A stretch of DNA of 64,000 nt from Flavobacterium pisciphilum (GTDB lineage: Bacteria; Bacteroidota; Bacteroidia; Flavobacteriales; Flavobacteriaceae): positions 3,162,001 to 3,226,000 of the forward strand of contig NZ_JAJJMO010000001.1 of NCBI RefSeq assembly GCF_020905345.1, in the 5' to 3' direction. Shown piece after piece: positions 44,953 to 53,398 of the stretch. Position numbers and translations under genes: made by a program. Numbering within the stretch: position 1 is the first letter of the stretch; every line of letters starts with the position of its first letter. The notes below the pieces were generated by a model. The model was not told the origin of the DNA, ran no database searches, and saw only the letters and a list, made by a program, of their open reading frames with translations.

Positions 44953-44997
44953 ATAAATTTGAGAATCAATCTGTTTAAATTAAAATTTTACAGAAAA

Positions 44998-45546
44998 ATG
45001 AACGAAAAAGATATAAAAGGAACAAGCAAATTTTTAAGCCTTGTTCTTAGACATTCGCCTGAAACTATTCATTTAAAATTAGATGAAAATGGTTGGGCAA
45101 ATGTAGATGAATTGATAACTCAATGCAATAAACATAAAAAGCAATTAGATTTAGATTCGTTGAATATTGTAGTTGAAACTAATGATAAAAAACGATTTGC
45201 TTTCAATGATGATAAAACAAAAATACGAGCAAGTCAAGGGCATTCTATAGATGTTGAATTGAATCTTAATGCAGTACAACCATTAGATTATTTATATCAC
45301 GGTACTGTTGGTACCAATATACAAAACATCAGAGAAGGCGGTTTAAAGAAAATGAAACGTCAACATGTACATCTTAGTAAAGACAAAGAAACAGCTATTA
45401 AGGTAGGAAGTAGGAGAGGGATTCCGATTATTTTAACTGTCAATGCTGGAATGATGCATACAGATGGTTTTAAATTCTATCTTTCAGAAAATGGAGTATG
45501 GCTTACAGATGAAGTTCCTTCAAAATATATTGATTTTAAATCATGA
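44998..45546 (+). CDS. kptA: RNA 2'-phosphotransferase (Tpt1/KptA)
   Basis: The enzyme moves an internal RNA 2'-phosphate to NAD+, releasing nicotinamide and ADP-ribose 1''-2'' cyclic phosphate. The 182-residue protein keeps the catalytic tetrad: Arg18-His19 (LSLVLRHSP), Arg66 (DKKRFAF) and an Arg at 139/140 (GSRRGIPIILTV). The NAD-site HGT is at 101-103. The ATG at 44998 is preferred. The longer frame starts at a TTG inside TAAATTTG (44954-44961), which could be an internal -7 box. It overlaps the metallophosphoesterase gene by 4 nt. In bacteria the natural RNA substrate is unknown; RNA repair is the usual proposal. Confidence 0.94.
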   Translation: MNEKDIKGTSKFLSLVLRHSPETIHLKLDENGWANVDELITQCNKHKKQLDLDSLNIVVETNDKKRFAFNDDKTKIRASQGHSIDVELNLNAVQPLDYLYHGTVGTNIQNIREGGLKKMKRQHVHLSKDKETAIKVGSRRGIPIILTVNAGMMHTDGFKFYLSENGVWLTDEVPSKYIDFKS

Positions 45547-46271
45547 AAAGAAGGCTAGTCATAGGAGATATTCATGGAGGGTTTAGGGCATTGACTCAGA
45601 TTTTAGAAAGAATTAAAATCAAGTCAGACGATGATTTAATTTTTTTGGGAGATTATGTTGATGGATGGAGTGAATCAGCCCAAGTAATTGATTTTCTTGT
45701 TGACTTAAGTAAAAAATACAATTGCATCTTTATTAAAGGGAATCACGATATTTGGTGCGAAGGTTGGCTTGAATCAGGAAATGTAGATGCAGTTTGGGTT
45801 AAGCATGGTGGTGCCGAAACAATAAAAAGTTATGAGAATTATACTGCTGAGTTAAAACGAGAGCATTTGCTGTTTTTCAAGAAAATGGAAAACTATTATA
45901 TCGATGAGCAAAAGAGATTGTTTATTCATGCCGGTTTCTCATCGATGCATGGACCAGAGAAAGAACACTATTCAACCAATTATTCTTGGGATCGTACCTT
46001 ATGGGAAATGGCTTTAACAATGGATAAACGTATAAAAAAGGATTCACTTTCTTATCCCAAAAGATTATTGCTTTTTGATGAAATCTATATAGGTCATACA
46101 CCAACTCTACATTATGGTATTGACGTCCCAATGCAAGGATGTAATGTGTGGAATATAGATACAGGAGCTGGATTTTATGGAAAATTGTCGTGTATTGATA
46201 TTGATACAAAAACAGTTTATCAAAGTGATGTTGTCAAGGATATGTATCCAGACGAAAAAGGAAGAAATTAA
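45543..46271 (+). CDS. calcineurin-like metallophosphoesterase (PPP-like)
   Basis: This 242-residue protein has the metal-site motifs of the PPP/ApaH type in order: GDIHGGFRAL, FLGDYVDGWSESA, IKGNHDIWCEGWL, LFIHAGFSSMHG and YIGHTPTL. It could be a protein phosphatase, a nucleotide pyrophosphatase or a phosphodiesterase. Because its start overlaps the tpt1 stop (ATGA), acting on the cyclic phosphate of the Tpt1 product is an attractive inference. Nothing in the sequence fixes the substrate. Twenty-four bases separate it from the NAMPT gene. Confidence 0.92.
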   Translation: MKRRLVIGDIHGGFRALTQILERIKIKSDDDLIFLGDYVDGWSESAQVIDFLVDLSKKYNCIFIKGNHDIWCEGWLESGNVDAVWVKHGGAETIKSYENYTAELKREHLLFFKKMENYYIDEQKRLFIHAGFSSMHGPEKEHYSTNYSWDRTLWEMALTMDKRIKKDSLSYPKRLLLFDEIYIGHTPTLHYGIDVPMQGCNVWNIDTGAGFYGKLSCIDIDTKTVYQSDVVKDMYPDEKGRN

Positions 46272-46295
46272 ATGTATAAATTAAAATAATAAACC

Positions 46296-47765
46296 ATGAA
46301 CCCATTATTACTAACAGATGGTTATAAAGTAGACCACAGAAGACAATATCCAACAGGGACAACATTAGTATACTCTAATTGGACACCAAGAAAGTCAAGA
46401 ATCGAAGGAGTTGAAGAAGTTGTATTTTTTGGATTGCAATATTTTATCAAAAAGTATATTATTCAGGATTTCGATTTGCATTTTTTTAAACAGCCAAAAG
46501 AGGAAGTGGTAAAAAAATACGCTCGTAGAATCAATAACTATTTGGGAGAGAATTTAGTTGGGACTAAGCATATCGAAGATTTACATGATTTAGGATATAT
46601 TCCGATGGTTTTTAAAGCTTTGCCAGAAGGAACAAGTGTACCAATTCGTGTTCCTATGTTTACTATGTACAATACACTTCCAGAATTTTTTTGGTTAACA
46701 AATTACTTTGAAACATTGCTTTCAGCAGTGGTTTGGTTGCCTTGTAATTCTGCAACAATTGCAAAACAGTATAGAAAAGTGCTTGATAAATATGCACAGG
46801 AAACATCATCTGTTCCTGAGTTTGTAGATTGGCAAGGGCATGATTTCTCTATGAGAGGAATGGGAGGAATAGAGGCAGCAGTAACGTCTTCTGCAGGGCA
46901 TTTATTAAGTTTTACAGGTACAGATACTATTCCGGCGATTGATTTTCTAGAGGAGTATTACAATGCCAATTCAGATATTGAATTAGTTGCAGGTTCAGTA
47001 GCTGCAACTGAGCATTCAGTAATGTGTATGGGAACTACCGAAGGGGAATGTGAAACTTTTAAAAGATTAATTTGCGAAGTTTACCCTAAAGGAATTGTTT
47101 CTATAGTTGCTGATACTTGGGATTTATGGAGAGTATTGACTGATTATTTACCTCAATTAAAGGAAGAAATTATTTCAAGAGAAGGTAAAGTTGTGATTCG
47201 TCCAGATAGTGGTGATCCGGTAGATATTATTTGTGGTAATCCAAACGGGAAAACAGAAGAAGAAAAGAAAGGTGTTATAGAATTAATCTGGGATGTTTTT
47301 GGAGGAACAACAAATAGTAAAGGATATAGAGAGTTAGTGCCGCAAATTGGAGCAATATATGGAGATAGTATTACTGTAGCTAGAGCAACTCAAATTTGCG
47401 AAAGATTAAAAGCTAAAGGATTTGCTTCTACAAATGTGGTTCTGGGGATTGGTTCATTTACATATCAGTATAATACCAGAGATACTTTTGGATTTGCAAT
47501 GAAAGCAACTTACGGTGAAGTAAACGGTGAGGGAAGAGCGATCTTTAAAGATCCAATTACAGACGATGGAACAAAGAAATCTGCTAAGGGATTAATGAAG
47601 ATAGATTTAGTAGATGGGGTATATCATTTAACAGATAATGTTTCTTGGGAAGAAGAGAGAAAGGGAGAATTAAAAGAAGTTTTTCGAGATGGTAAATTGT
47701 TAATTAATCACACATTAACAGCCATTCGAAATAATATAAAAAATGAGGAGCTTGTAATAAGCTAA
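46296..47765 (+). CDS. nadV: nicotinamide phosphoribosyltransferase
   Basis: The enzyme converts nicotinamide and PRPP to nicotinamide mononucleotide (NMN), the rate-setting step of one-step nicotinamide salvage. The 489-residue protein has the standard NAMPT layout: LLTDGYKVDHRRQYPTGTTLVYSNWTPR at the start, GMGGIEAAVTSSAGHL, the catalytic-His segment VAATEHSVMCMGTTEG, WDLWRVLTDYL, the ribose-phosphate site VIRPDSGDPVDIICG and the glycine-rich VLGIGSFTYQYNTRDTFGFAMKAT. It is last in the NrtR-type operon and is followed by a bidirectional terminator. nadD, which can complete the route to NAD-type dinucleotides, lies just beyond on the opposite strand. Confidence 0.96.
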   Translation: MNPLLLTDGYKVDHRRQYPTGTTLVYSNWTPRKSRIEGVEEVVFFGLQYFIKKYIIQDFDLHFFKQPKEEVVKKYARRINNYLGENLVGTKHIEDLHDLGYIPMVFKALPEGTSVPIRVPMFTMYNTLPEFFWLTNYFETLLSAVVWLPCNSATIAKQYRKVLDKYAQETSSVPEFVDWQGHDFSMRGMGGIEAAVTSSAGHLLSFTGTDTIPAIDFLEEYYNANSDIELVAGSVAATEHSVMCMGTTEGECETFKRLICEVYPKGIVSIVADTWDLWRVLTDYLPQLKEEIISREGKVVIRPDSGDPVDIICGNPNGKTEEEKKGVIELIWDVFGGTTNSKGYRELVPQIGAIYGDSITVARATQICERLKAKGFASTNVVLGIGSFTYQYNTRDTFGFAMKATYGEVNGEGRAIFKDPITDDGTKKSAKGLMKIDLVDGVYHLTDNVSWEEERKGELKEVFRDGKLLINHTLTAIRNNIKNEELVIS

Positions 47766-47774
47766 ATAATAAAG

Positions 47775-47813
47775 AAAAGCCTAAATGAAATTAACATTTA
47801 GGCTTTTTTATTT
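47775..47813. terminator. bidirectional terminator between nadV and nadD
   Basis: A 13-bp perfect stem, AAAAGCCTAAATG at 47775-47787 with CATTTAGGCTTTT at 47795-47807, has a 7-nt loop and flanking A and T runs. Confidence 0.9.
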
Positions 47814-47824
47814 TTTAAATAGAT

Positions 47825-48406
47825 TTACTTCTTGTAGAAATTATTATGGTCAATATATTCCCAAACTTTTTCAGGTAACAGGGGTTGAATATTTTTTCCT
47901 TCTTTAATATTATTGCGAATAAAAGTAGAAGATATTTCTACGATTGGAGCATCTATTAAATGAACTTTAGGATGGTTTTTTAGTTCTACATTTTCTACTT
48001 CAGATGAAATTCTAGGGTAAACATAAATATCATAATTTTGAAGAATCACTTCATAATTTTTCCATTTGTGAAGAGTTTTCAAATTGTCTTCCCCCATAAT
48101 CAATGAAAATTCATGATTTGGATATCTTTCTTGCAAATGAATTAGCGTATTTACAGTATAATTAGGCTGAGAGAGTTTAAACTCTATATCTGAAGGTTTG
48201 ATTTTTTCGAAACTATCAGTAGCAATATGAACCATTTGTAAGCGATGGTAATCGTCTAGTAATGTGCTCTTCTTTTTAAGCGGGTTGTGAGGTGTTACCA
48301 CCATCCAAACCTGGTCTAAATTGGCATGTTCTGCCATGTGATTGGCAATAATAAGATGCCCAACATGAATGGGATTGAAAGTTCCGAAATAAAGACCAAT
48401 TTTCAT
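47825..48406 (-). CDS. nadD: nicotinate-nucleotide adenylyltransferase
   Basis: NadD adenylates nicotinate mononucleotide to deamido-NAD. The 193-residue protein has the nucleotidyltransferase motifs GLYFGTFNPIHVGHLIIANH (HxGH), WMVVTPHNPLKKKS, FSLIMGEDNL and the C-terminal VEISSTFIRNNIKEGK (ISSTxIR). The preference for nicotinate or nicotinamide mononucleotide cannot be read from the sequence; the salvage operon next door makes NMN, so dual use would be sensible. It is last in a minus-strand run yicC-hypothetical-gmk-doxX-nadD and converges on nadV. Confidence 0.96.
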   Translation of the reverse strand: MKIGLYFGTFNPIHVGHLIIANHMAEHANLDQVWMVVTPHNPLKKKSTLLDDYHRLQMVHIATDSFEKIKPSDIEFKLSQPNYTVNTLIHLQERYPNHEFSLIMGEDNLKTLHKWKNYEVILQNYDIYVYPRISSEVENVELKNHPKVHLIDAPIVEISSTFIRNNIKEGKNIQPLLPEKVWEYIDHNNFYKK

Positions 48407-48519
48407 AAAAATGGTTATTTTGTTTGATAGATCAAATTGTAATTAACTACAATAATACAATACAGGGTAGTTAATTCTTTTTTTACTTTCAAAATTGTTC
48501 TGAAATGTAGCGATTAAGC

Positions 48520-48942
48520 TTAAAAACGATTCTTTTTAGTGATCAGGTTATCAACCGAAAATTTACCGCTTCCTGTAACAAAAAGGAGTAAATAGAACAA
48601 TAGGTATAGTATTCCCATTTCTTTAGTGTCGATTGGGTCAGCACCATGAATAATAAATACAGCTACTAGCATTGTTATTAGTAATGGTATTGCGGCTAAT
48701 CTTGTTCCTAAACCTATTGCAATAAAGAAAGAACATACAACTTCTGCAAAAACAGCAAGACATAAAGAGAAAGTGCTTCCTACTCCAAGAGGATCGGGAA
48801 ATTGGATTTCACCTCCAGCTAAAAGTGTGTTTAACTTTGGTAAACCATGAAAAATCATCAATGTAGCAATTGATAATCGAATTATAAGAAGAATAAGACT
48901 CAGGCTATTTTCGTTTCTTTTGACTTGAAATAATTTAATCAT
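48520..48942 (-). CDS. DoxX-family membrane protein
   Basis: This 140-residue protein has four predicted transmembrane helices, with LLIIRLSIATLMIFHGLPKL at the first. The second is LCLAVFAEVVCSFFIAIGLGTRLAAIPLLI, where the E-V-x-C-S...G-x-G-T-R pattern is typical of DoxX/SURF4-like proteins. Relatives are subunits of quinone-linked oxidoreductases or are of unknown role. It lies between gmk (69-bp gap) and nadD (113-bp gap) on the same strand; co-transcription is possible. Confidence 0.88.
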   Translation of the reverse strand: MIKLFQVKRNENSLSLILLIIRLSIATLMIFHGLPKLNTLLAGGEIQFPDPLGVGSTFSLCLAVFAEVVCSFFIAIGLGTRLAAIPLLITMLVAVFIIHGADPIDTKEMGILYLLFYLLLFVTGSGKFSVDNLITKKNRF

Positions 48943-49011
48943 AATGTTAAGTACTGTTTTCTGTTCTAAAATTAATTTATTCTTTTGATATCGCTCTTTA
49001 GTTTAGAATTT

Positions 49012-49587
49012 CTAATCTCTATTTATAAATTCCTTTACCAGTTGATATGCTTCTTCTTTGGCAGTATCTAAATCGTAATTTTTGATAATCTTGTCAAATT
49101 GAGGAGCTGTTGCTAATTCTACAGATGCTTTTGCAATACGCATATTGATTTTATCTTCACTTTCCGTAGAACGTTTTTTCAATCTTATTTTTAGTTCATC
49201 AATACTTGGAGGTTTTACAAAAACAGCAAGAGTTTGTTCAGGGAATTTATGTTTGATACGTAATCCACCAGAAACATCAATGTCAAAAATAACATTTTTT
49301 CCTAAGGCCCAAATACGTTCAATTTCGCTTTTTAAAGTCCCGTAAAAATTATCACGGTATACTTCTTCCCATTCTAGGAAGTCTTCGGCTTTAATATGCT
49401 TTTTAAATTGTTCTAATGAAATGAAATAGTAATCAGTTCCATTAACTTCCTCTCCACGTGGCTCACGTGAGGCTGCAGATATAGAGAATTCTAAATTTAA
49501 ATCTTCTTTGCTTAATAAATGTCTAACGATGGTTGTTTTTCCTGAACCTGAAGGTGCTGAAAATACTATTAATTTTCCTTTTTTCAT
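49012..49587 (-). CDS. gmk: guanylate kinase
   Basis: Gmk phosphorylates GMP to GDP. The 191-residue protein has the P-loop FSAPSGSGKTTIVRHLL and the GMP-binding segment SAASREPRGEEVNGTDYYFISLEQF. Further motifs are FLEWEEVYRDNFYGT, VIFDIDVSGGLRIK and the lid region IRLKKRSTESEDKI. Length is standard. Its start overlaps the stop of the upstream secreted-protein gene by 4 nt, and yicC precedes that, so yicC-hypothetical-gmk is an operon. yicC and gmk are neighbours in many bacteria. Confidence 0.97.
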   Translation of the reverse strand: MKKGKLIVFSAPSGSGKTTIVRHLLSKEDLNLEFSISAASREPRGEEVNGTDYYFISLEQFKKHIKAEDFLEWEEVYRDNFYGTLKSEIERIWALGKNVIFDIDVSGGLRIKHKFPEQTLAVFVKPPSIDELKIRLKKRSTESEDKINMRIAKASVELATAPQFDKIIKNYDLDTAKEEAYQLVKEFINRD

Positions 49588-50471
49588 TCTGTTTTAATTT
49601 CAATTAATTTCTCATTAATGGTAATTGCCTTTGCAATTTTGGTGTCAGCACCATTTTCAGATAATTTAAATTTTTTAATGTGTTTTACGTCACTCTTCAT
49701 TTGTTCGTAATAGACATTGCTTAAGCAGCTTTCTATTTCTGCTCTTTGAGTATCTATTAAGTTAAAATCGGAATTGTAGTTTAATATTGTGTACCCAATT
49801 TCACTGCCAGCACCACACATTCCTTGTATGTTGAATTTGGATATATAGTCAAATTTTAATAATATTTTTGTTCCTGTTGAGGTGCTTGTAAAATTTATTA
49901 ATTCGAAATCTCTGTCATAAAACCCTAAGTGTGATAAATCGATGTTTCGATTTATCTTAGGACTTTTTATGTTTAAAAGTTGGTATTCTTTTAAAAGAGA
50001 AATGTCATTATTGTAAAAATTGAGTTTTAATTTTTTCTTTCCATCACTCCATTCATTAGTTGATTTATCACTTCCTGAATAACTAAATTTCTCATCAAAT
50101 CCAGTTAGACTCTTAAGAGTATCTAGTTTTTGCCAAATAGTTCCTTTTGAGTCAAAGTTTAAAATTTGATTCTGTTGTTTTTTAGTTTTAAATGAATATA
50201 AGGTAAGGTCACCATCATAAATTCCTACCAATGGGATTTTTTTCTTGATATTGTCATAATAATACCATCCTTCAACAGAATAAATTCTCATGTGGTCTTC
50301 AGAAGAATTATAAAATTTAAGGTACATGGTGATTGAATATTTTTCATTAATCGAACCCGTTAGTACTTTCTCTTCAGTCCGAATATTCTGTAGTTCAACT
50401 TTTAATGTTTGAGCAAATAAAGGGAATGAAGTTATAAATAGAAAAGCCAGTAAGAGAAATGTTTTTTTCAT
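49584..50471 (-). CDS. secreted hypothetical protein between yicC and gmk
   Basis: This 295-residue protein has a clear signal peptide (MKKTFLLLAFLFITSFPLFAQ). The mature region looks beta-rich and Tyr/Lys/Asp-rich (SITMYLKFYNSSEDHMRIYSVEGWYYYD; LKLNFYNNDISLLKEYQL), with Cys residues at MCGAGS and ESCLSN that could pair. No enzyme motif, lipobox or T9SS signal is visible, so a periplasmic location is likely. It is inserted in the otherwise conserved yicC-gmk pair, 12 bp from yicC and overlapping gmk by 4 nt. I do not recognise the family. Confidence 0.8.
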   Translation of the reverse strand: MKKTFLLLAFLFITSFPLFAQTLKVELQNIRTEEKVLTGSINEKYSITMYLKFYNSSEDHMRIYSVEGWYYYDNIKKKIPLVGIYDGDLTLYSFKTKKQQNQILNFDSKGTIWQKLDTLKSLTGFDEKFSYSGSDKSTNEWSDGKKKLKLNFYNNDISLLKEYQLLNIKSPKINRNIDLSHLGFYDRDFELINFTSTSTGTKILLKFDYISKFNIQGMCGAGSEIGYTILNYNSDFNLIDTQRAEIESCLSNVYYEQMKSDVKHIKKFKLSENGADTKIAKAITINEKLIEIKTE

Positions 50472-50483
50472 GCATCAACCTAT

Positions 50484-51344
50484 TTAAAGCACATTCAAAA
50501 CTTGTTCTTTAATTTTTTCTAATTCATCTTTCATCATCACAACCAATTTTTGCATTTGAGCATGATTAGATTTTGATCCCATCGTATTAATTTCACGACC
50601 CATTTCTTGAGTAATAAAACCTAATTTTCTACCATTAGCTTCTGTGCCGTTAATAGTTTCTAGGAAATAATCTAGATGATTGGTTAGACGAACTTTTTCT
50701 TCGGTTATGTCTAATTTTTCAAGATAATAGATAAGTTCTTGCTCAAAACGATTTTCATCAACATTTACTTTAAGTTCCGAAATTGCTGTTTGCAAACGGT
50801 CTTTTATAGCCTGAACACGTTCTGGGTCTAGTGCCAAAGCATCAGTCATATATTGACGGATATTGCCAATGCGTAATTGAAATTCTTTTTCAAGAGATTC
50901 CCCTTCATCTTTTCTAAAATTCAAGATGTTTTGTAGTGCTTCTTCAATTACAGTTTGAATTTGCTCCCAATCATTTTCATCAATTTCCTCACGTTCTGTT
51001 TTTAATGTGTCAGGCATACGAATAGCCATCTTCATTAATTCAGTTTCATCAGCCTGAGGATAAACTTCTTTTAATTGGTTGATATAAATTTTCACGATAG
51101 GGACATTTACTTTCGTAGATGTTTGCTCAGAGGTACTTTCGATAAATATAGAAAAATCAACTTTGCCTCTTTCTAGTTTCAATGCAATCTGATTGCGTAA
51201 ACCCAATTCCATTTCTCTGTAAAGTGAAGGCATTCTAACATTGAGGTCTAAACCTTTACTGTTTAACGATTTTACTTCTACAGTAATCTTTTTTGTTGGT
51301 AATTGCAAAGAAGCCTTACCGAACCCTGTCATGGATTGTATCAT
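50484..51344 (-). CDS. yicC: YicC/YloC-family endoribonuclease
   Basis: This 286-residue protein has the conserved N-terminus MIQSMTGFGKASL and LNSKGLDLNVRMPSLYREMELGLRN. The C-terminal domain includes RLTNHLDYFLETINGTEANGRKLGFITQEMGREINTMGSKSNHAQMQ. YicC-type proteins are metal-dependent endoribonucleases that affect small-RNA turnover. It heads the operon with the secreted hypothetical gene and gmk. A canonical -7 box lies 20 nt upstream of its start. Confidence 0.95.
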   Translation of the reverse strand: MIQSMTGFGKASLQLPTKKITVEVKSLNSKGLDLNVRMPSLYREMELGLRNQIALKLERGKVDFSIFIESTSEQTSTKVNVPIVKIYINQLKEVYPQADETELMKMAIRMPDTLKTEREEIDENDWEQIQTVIEEALQNILNFRKDEGESLEKEFQLRIGNIRQYMTDALALDPERVQAIKDRLQTAISELKVNVDENRFEQELIYYLEKLDITEEKVRLTNHLDYFLETINGTEANGRKLGFITQEMGREINTMGSKSNHAQMQKLVVMMKDELEKIKEQVLNVL

Positions 51345-51363
51345 ATAATTGGATATAAAGGGG

Positions 51364-51371
51364 CAAAGATA
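51364..51371 (-). promoter_or_regulatory. yicC operon -7 promoter box
   Basis: TATCTTTG on the minus strand is an exact -7 consensus, ending 19 nt before the yicC ATG. No TTG is seen at normal -33 spacing. Confidence 0.52.
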
Positions 51372-51401
51372 ATGAAATATTTGCTGTAATCTTATTGAAG
51401 G

Positions 51402-51755
51402 TTATTTGGCTAAAGCCTTCATTACCTGTAAGATATTTTGTTGAGAGTTGCCAATGTATATTTTTTCATCAATAATAAAGACAGGACGACTCAAGAAAGT
51501 ATAATGTTCTAGTATGTATTTTTTGAAATCGGCTTCGGTCAATGATTTGTTTTTTAAATCCATCGATTTATACAATTGCGCTTTTTTACTGAATAGCGCT
51601 TCGTAGCTACCAGCAAGTTGGTGCATTTCTTCAAGTTCAGTTTCAGTAATTGGATTTTGTTTGATATCATGATATGCTAAATCAATATCTTTAGGTAATC
51701 CTTTTATTATTTTGCGACAAGTATCGCAAGAAGCGAGGTAGTATATTTTGTTCAT
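51402..51755 (-). CDS. arsenate reductase (ArsC/Spx)-family protein
   Basis: This 117-residue thioredoxin-fold protein has the redox motif SCDTCRKI near the N-terminus and the cis-Pro region LSRPVFIIDEKIYIGN. ArsC-type members reduce arsenate with glutathione or related thiols; YffB/Spx-type members act as thiol oxidoreductases or regulators. The ATG at 51755 (MNKIYYLASCDTC) is preferred over the in-frame TTG at 51764. No other arsenic gene is nearby, so arsenate is doubtful as the true substrate. It is adjacent to and divergent from a DinB gene. Confidence 0.88.
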   Translation of the reverse strand: MNKIYYLASCDTCRKIIKGLPKDIDLAYHDIKQNPITETELEEMHQLAGSYEALFSKKAQLYKSMDLKNKSLTEADFKKYILEHYTFLSRPVFIIDEKIYIGNSQQNILQVMKALAK

Positions 51756-51829
51756 AGGTATCAAAGTTTAGACTGCAAAGAAATCTATTTAAAATTTAAA
51801 ATGTTTATTTTTATAAAAAAAGTAGAATT

Positions 51830-52285
51830 ATGACTCAGACATTTGAAGCAACAAGAGTAAGCAGAAATTTAATTTCGCAATTTTTAAATAATTTTTCCTT
51901 AGAGCAATTAAATAAGACCCCAGAAGGTTTTAATAATAATGTAATTTGGAATATTGCACATATTATTGTTACACAGCAATTGCTGGTTTATAAATTATCA
52001 GGGTTGCCAATGATGGTTTCGGATGAGTTGGTAGAAAAATATAGAAAAGGAACCAAGCCTGAAGGAGATATATCGCAAGCGGAACTTGAGGAAATTAAAT
52101 CATTACTTTTTGAAACTATAAATAAAACAGAGGAAGATTATAGTGCTAAAGTATTTAAAACATATAATGAATTAACGACAAGTCTTGGTTTTGTTTTTAA
52201 AAATATTGATGATGCATTATCTTTTAATAACTATCATGAGGCACTCCATGTTGGAATTATGATGAGTATCCGAAAATTTATTTAA
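51830..52285 (+). CDS. DinB-family protein (DinB_2-like)
   Basis: This 151-residue four-helix-bundle protein carries the His pattern of the DinB superfamily metal site: [14 protein letters not shown] and [19 protein letters not shown]. It begins [19 protein letters not shown]. The reaction is unknown. It is divergent from the ArsC-like gene and its 3' end overlaps that of the convergent RlpA-like gene by 8 nt. It is the second DinB-type protein in the window and is not closely similar to the one at 31521. Confidence 0.87.
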   Translation: MTQTFEATRVSRNLISQFLNNFSLEQLNKTPEGFNNNVIWNIAHIIVTQQLLVYKLSGLPMMVSDELVEKYRKGTKPEGDISQAELEEIKSLLFETINKTEEDYSAKVFKTYNELTTSLGFVFKNIDDALSFNNYHEALHVGIMMSIRKFI

Positions 52286-52787
52286 TTTTTTCTATTGTCT
52301 CAATAGTTACTTTCATTGCACCAGCACCTTTATTTTTGGTAATGTCCATAAAAGCACGTTTTGATAAATCTATCTCACGTGTTTTTACAAATGGTCCTCT
52401 ATCTGTAATTTCTACAATTACAAATTTTCCATTAGCTTCGTTAGTGACTTTTACTTTGGTGCCAAAAGGAAGTTTTTTGTGAGCAGCAGTATATTTATTG
52501 TTGTTGAAGCGGCTTCCGTTTGCAGTTTTTCGTCCATTAAAACGATCAGCATAATAGGAGGCATGAGCAGATTTTTTGTATAGTTTTAATTTGGAATTTT
52601 TATCTATAGTTATAGAGTCTTTTTCTGTATTAGTAGGAGAGGCAACTGTTTTGTTTCTTGGGTTTTTTAAGGTGTCCTGTATTATTTTAGGGTCAACAGG
52701 TTTGGTTTGACTTGTTATATATGAAAAACCACAACTTAAAAAAGTAATGATTAGGATAGAAAGTATGATAGATGTTTTATTACTCAT
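52278..52787 (-). CDS. RlpA-like double-psi beta-barrel protein
   Basis: This 169-residue protein has an N-terminal hydrophobic segment that is a signal peptide or membrane anchor ([19 protein letters not shown]). A lipobox-like Cys follows in LSCG, and then a polar linker. The C-terminal RlpA domain (about 80-165) shows [41 protein letters not shown] and VEITDRGPF. Relatives are septal lytic transglycosylases acting on peptidoglycan. There is no SPOR domain here. The aligned catalytic Asp of RlpA enzymes appears to be present in the TDRGP motif. Envelope location is likely. Confidence 0.9.
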   Translation of the reverse strand: MSNKTSIILSILIITFLSCGFSYITSQTKPVDPKIIQDTLKNPRNKTVASPTNTEKDSITIDKNSKLKLYKKSAHASYYADRFNGRKTANGSRFNNNKYTAAHKKLPFGTKVKVTNEANGKFVIVEITDRGPFVKTREIDLSKRAFMDITKNKGAGAMKVTIETIEKIK

Positions 52788-52834
52788 AAATTTTATTTTT
52801 AAGGTGATAACTTACACAAATAATATGCCGAAAT

Positions 52835-52861
52835 AAAAAAAAGCCCTGTATTTAGGGCTTT
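52835..52861 (-). terminator. intrinsic terminator of the four-helix membrane protein gene
   Basis: AAAGCCCT at 52840-52847 pairs with AGGGCTTT at 52854-52861 around a 6-nt loop. The A run on the left gives the U tail on the minus strand. Confidence 0.85.
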
Positions 52862-52871
52862 ATTTGTGCTT

Positions 52872-53294
52872 TTAGAACCATGAGCTCCATGGTAATCTGC
52901 TTAAAATCAATACTAATCCTAATCCGTAAAAAATCGAAAATGTTTTGAATTTAGATTCGCTTGTGATTAAATTTTTATGTTTTGACCATCCAATAGTTAT
53001 CAAAATAATTGCAATGATATTAATTAGTGGGTGTTCTAATGAGGTAAGTCTAAGTTCTGCGTTTGCCATTTGTCCAAAAGCTGCTTTACCAAATGGAGAG
53101 ATAAAATAAAGGATCAAACCAATTAGTAATTGTGTATGAGTTGCAATTAATGTGAAAAGACCAATCTTACGATCAGTAGATGTAAAATCTTTTTTTGAAG
53201 TAAAACCAATGATGGCATTTATAACTGCAACAAGTAAAAGGATTAAGACAATGTATGCCCATCCTGAGTGGAATTTTTGTATGAAATAATACAT
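52872..53294 (-). CDS. small integral membrane protein, function unknown
   Basis: This 140-residue protein has four predicted transmembrane helices at about 10-32, 48-70, 88-106 and 118-135, with His residues in FHSGWAY, ATHTQLL, EHPLIN and SKHKN. The His pattern resembles small haem-binding membrane proteins annotated in Bacteroidota as cytochrome B-like. Haem binding is not established. The ending LSRLPWSSWF is notable for conserved aromatics. It is a single-gene unit between two terminators, downstream of the TonB-dependent receptor. Confidence 0.82.
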   Translation of the reverse strand: MYYFIQKFHSGWAYIVLILLLVAVINAIIGFTSKKDFTSTDRKIGLFTLIATHTQLLIGLILYFISPFGKAAFGQMANAELRLTSLEHPLINIIAIILITIGWSKHKNLITSESKFKTFSIFYGLGLVLILSRLPWSSWF

Positions 53295-53335
53295 AGAACT
53301 AAAGTTTTTTAAACAAATATAAACAAAATTATGGC

Positions 53336-53375
53336 ATAAAAAAACGGCATTAAGCTAAAAGCCAATGCCGTTTTT
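53336..53375 (-). terminator. intrinsic terminator of the TonB-dependent receptor gene
   Basis: A 12-bp stem, AAAAACGGCATT at 53340-53351 with AATGCCGTTTTT at 53364-53375, has a 12-nt loop and flanking A and T runs. Confidence 0.86.
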
Positions 53376-53398
53376 GATAATTATTTTGATTCTAAATA

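Noticed and set aside
45922..46209. 95-residue minus-strand frame inside the metallophosphoesterase gene
   Set aside because: Antisense shadow of a gene with complete catalytic motifs.
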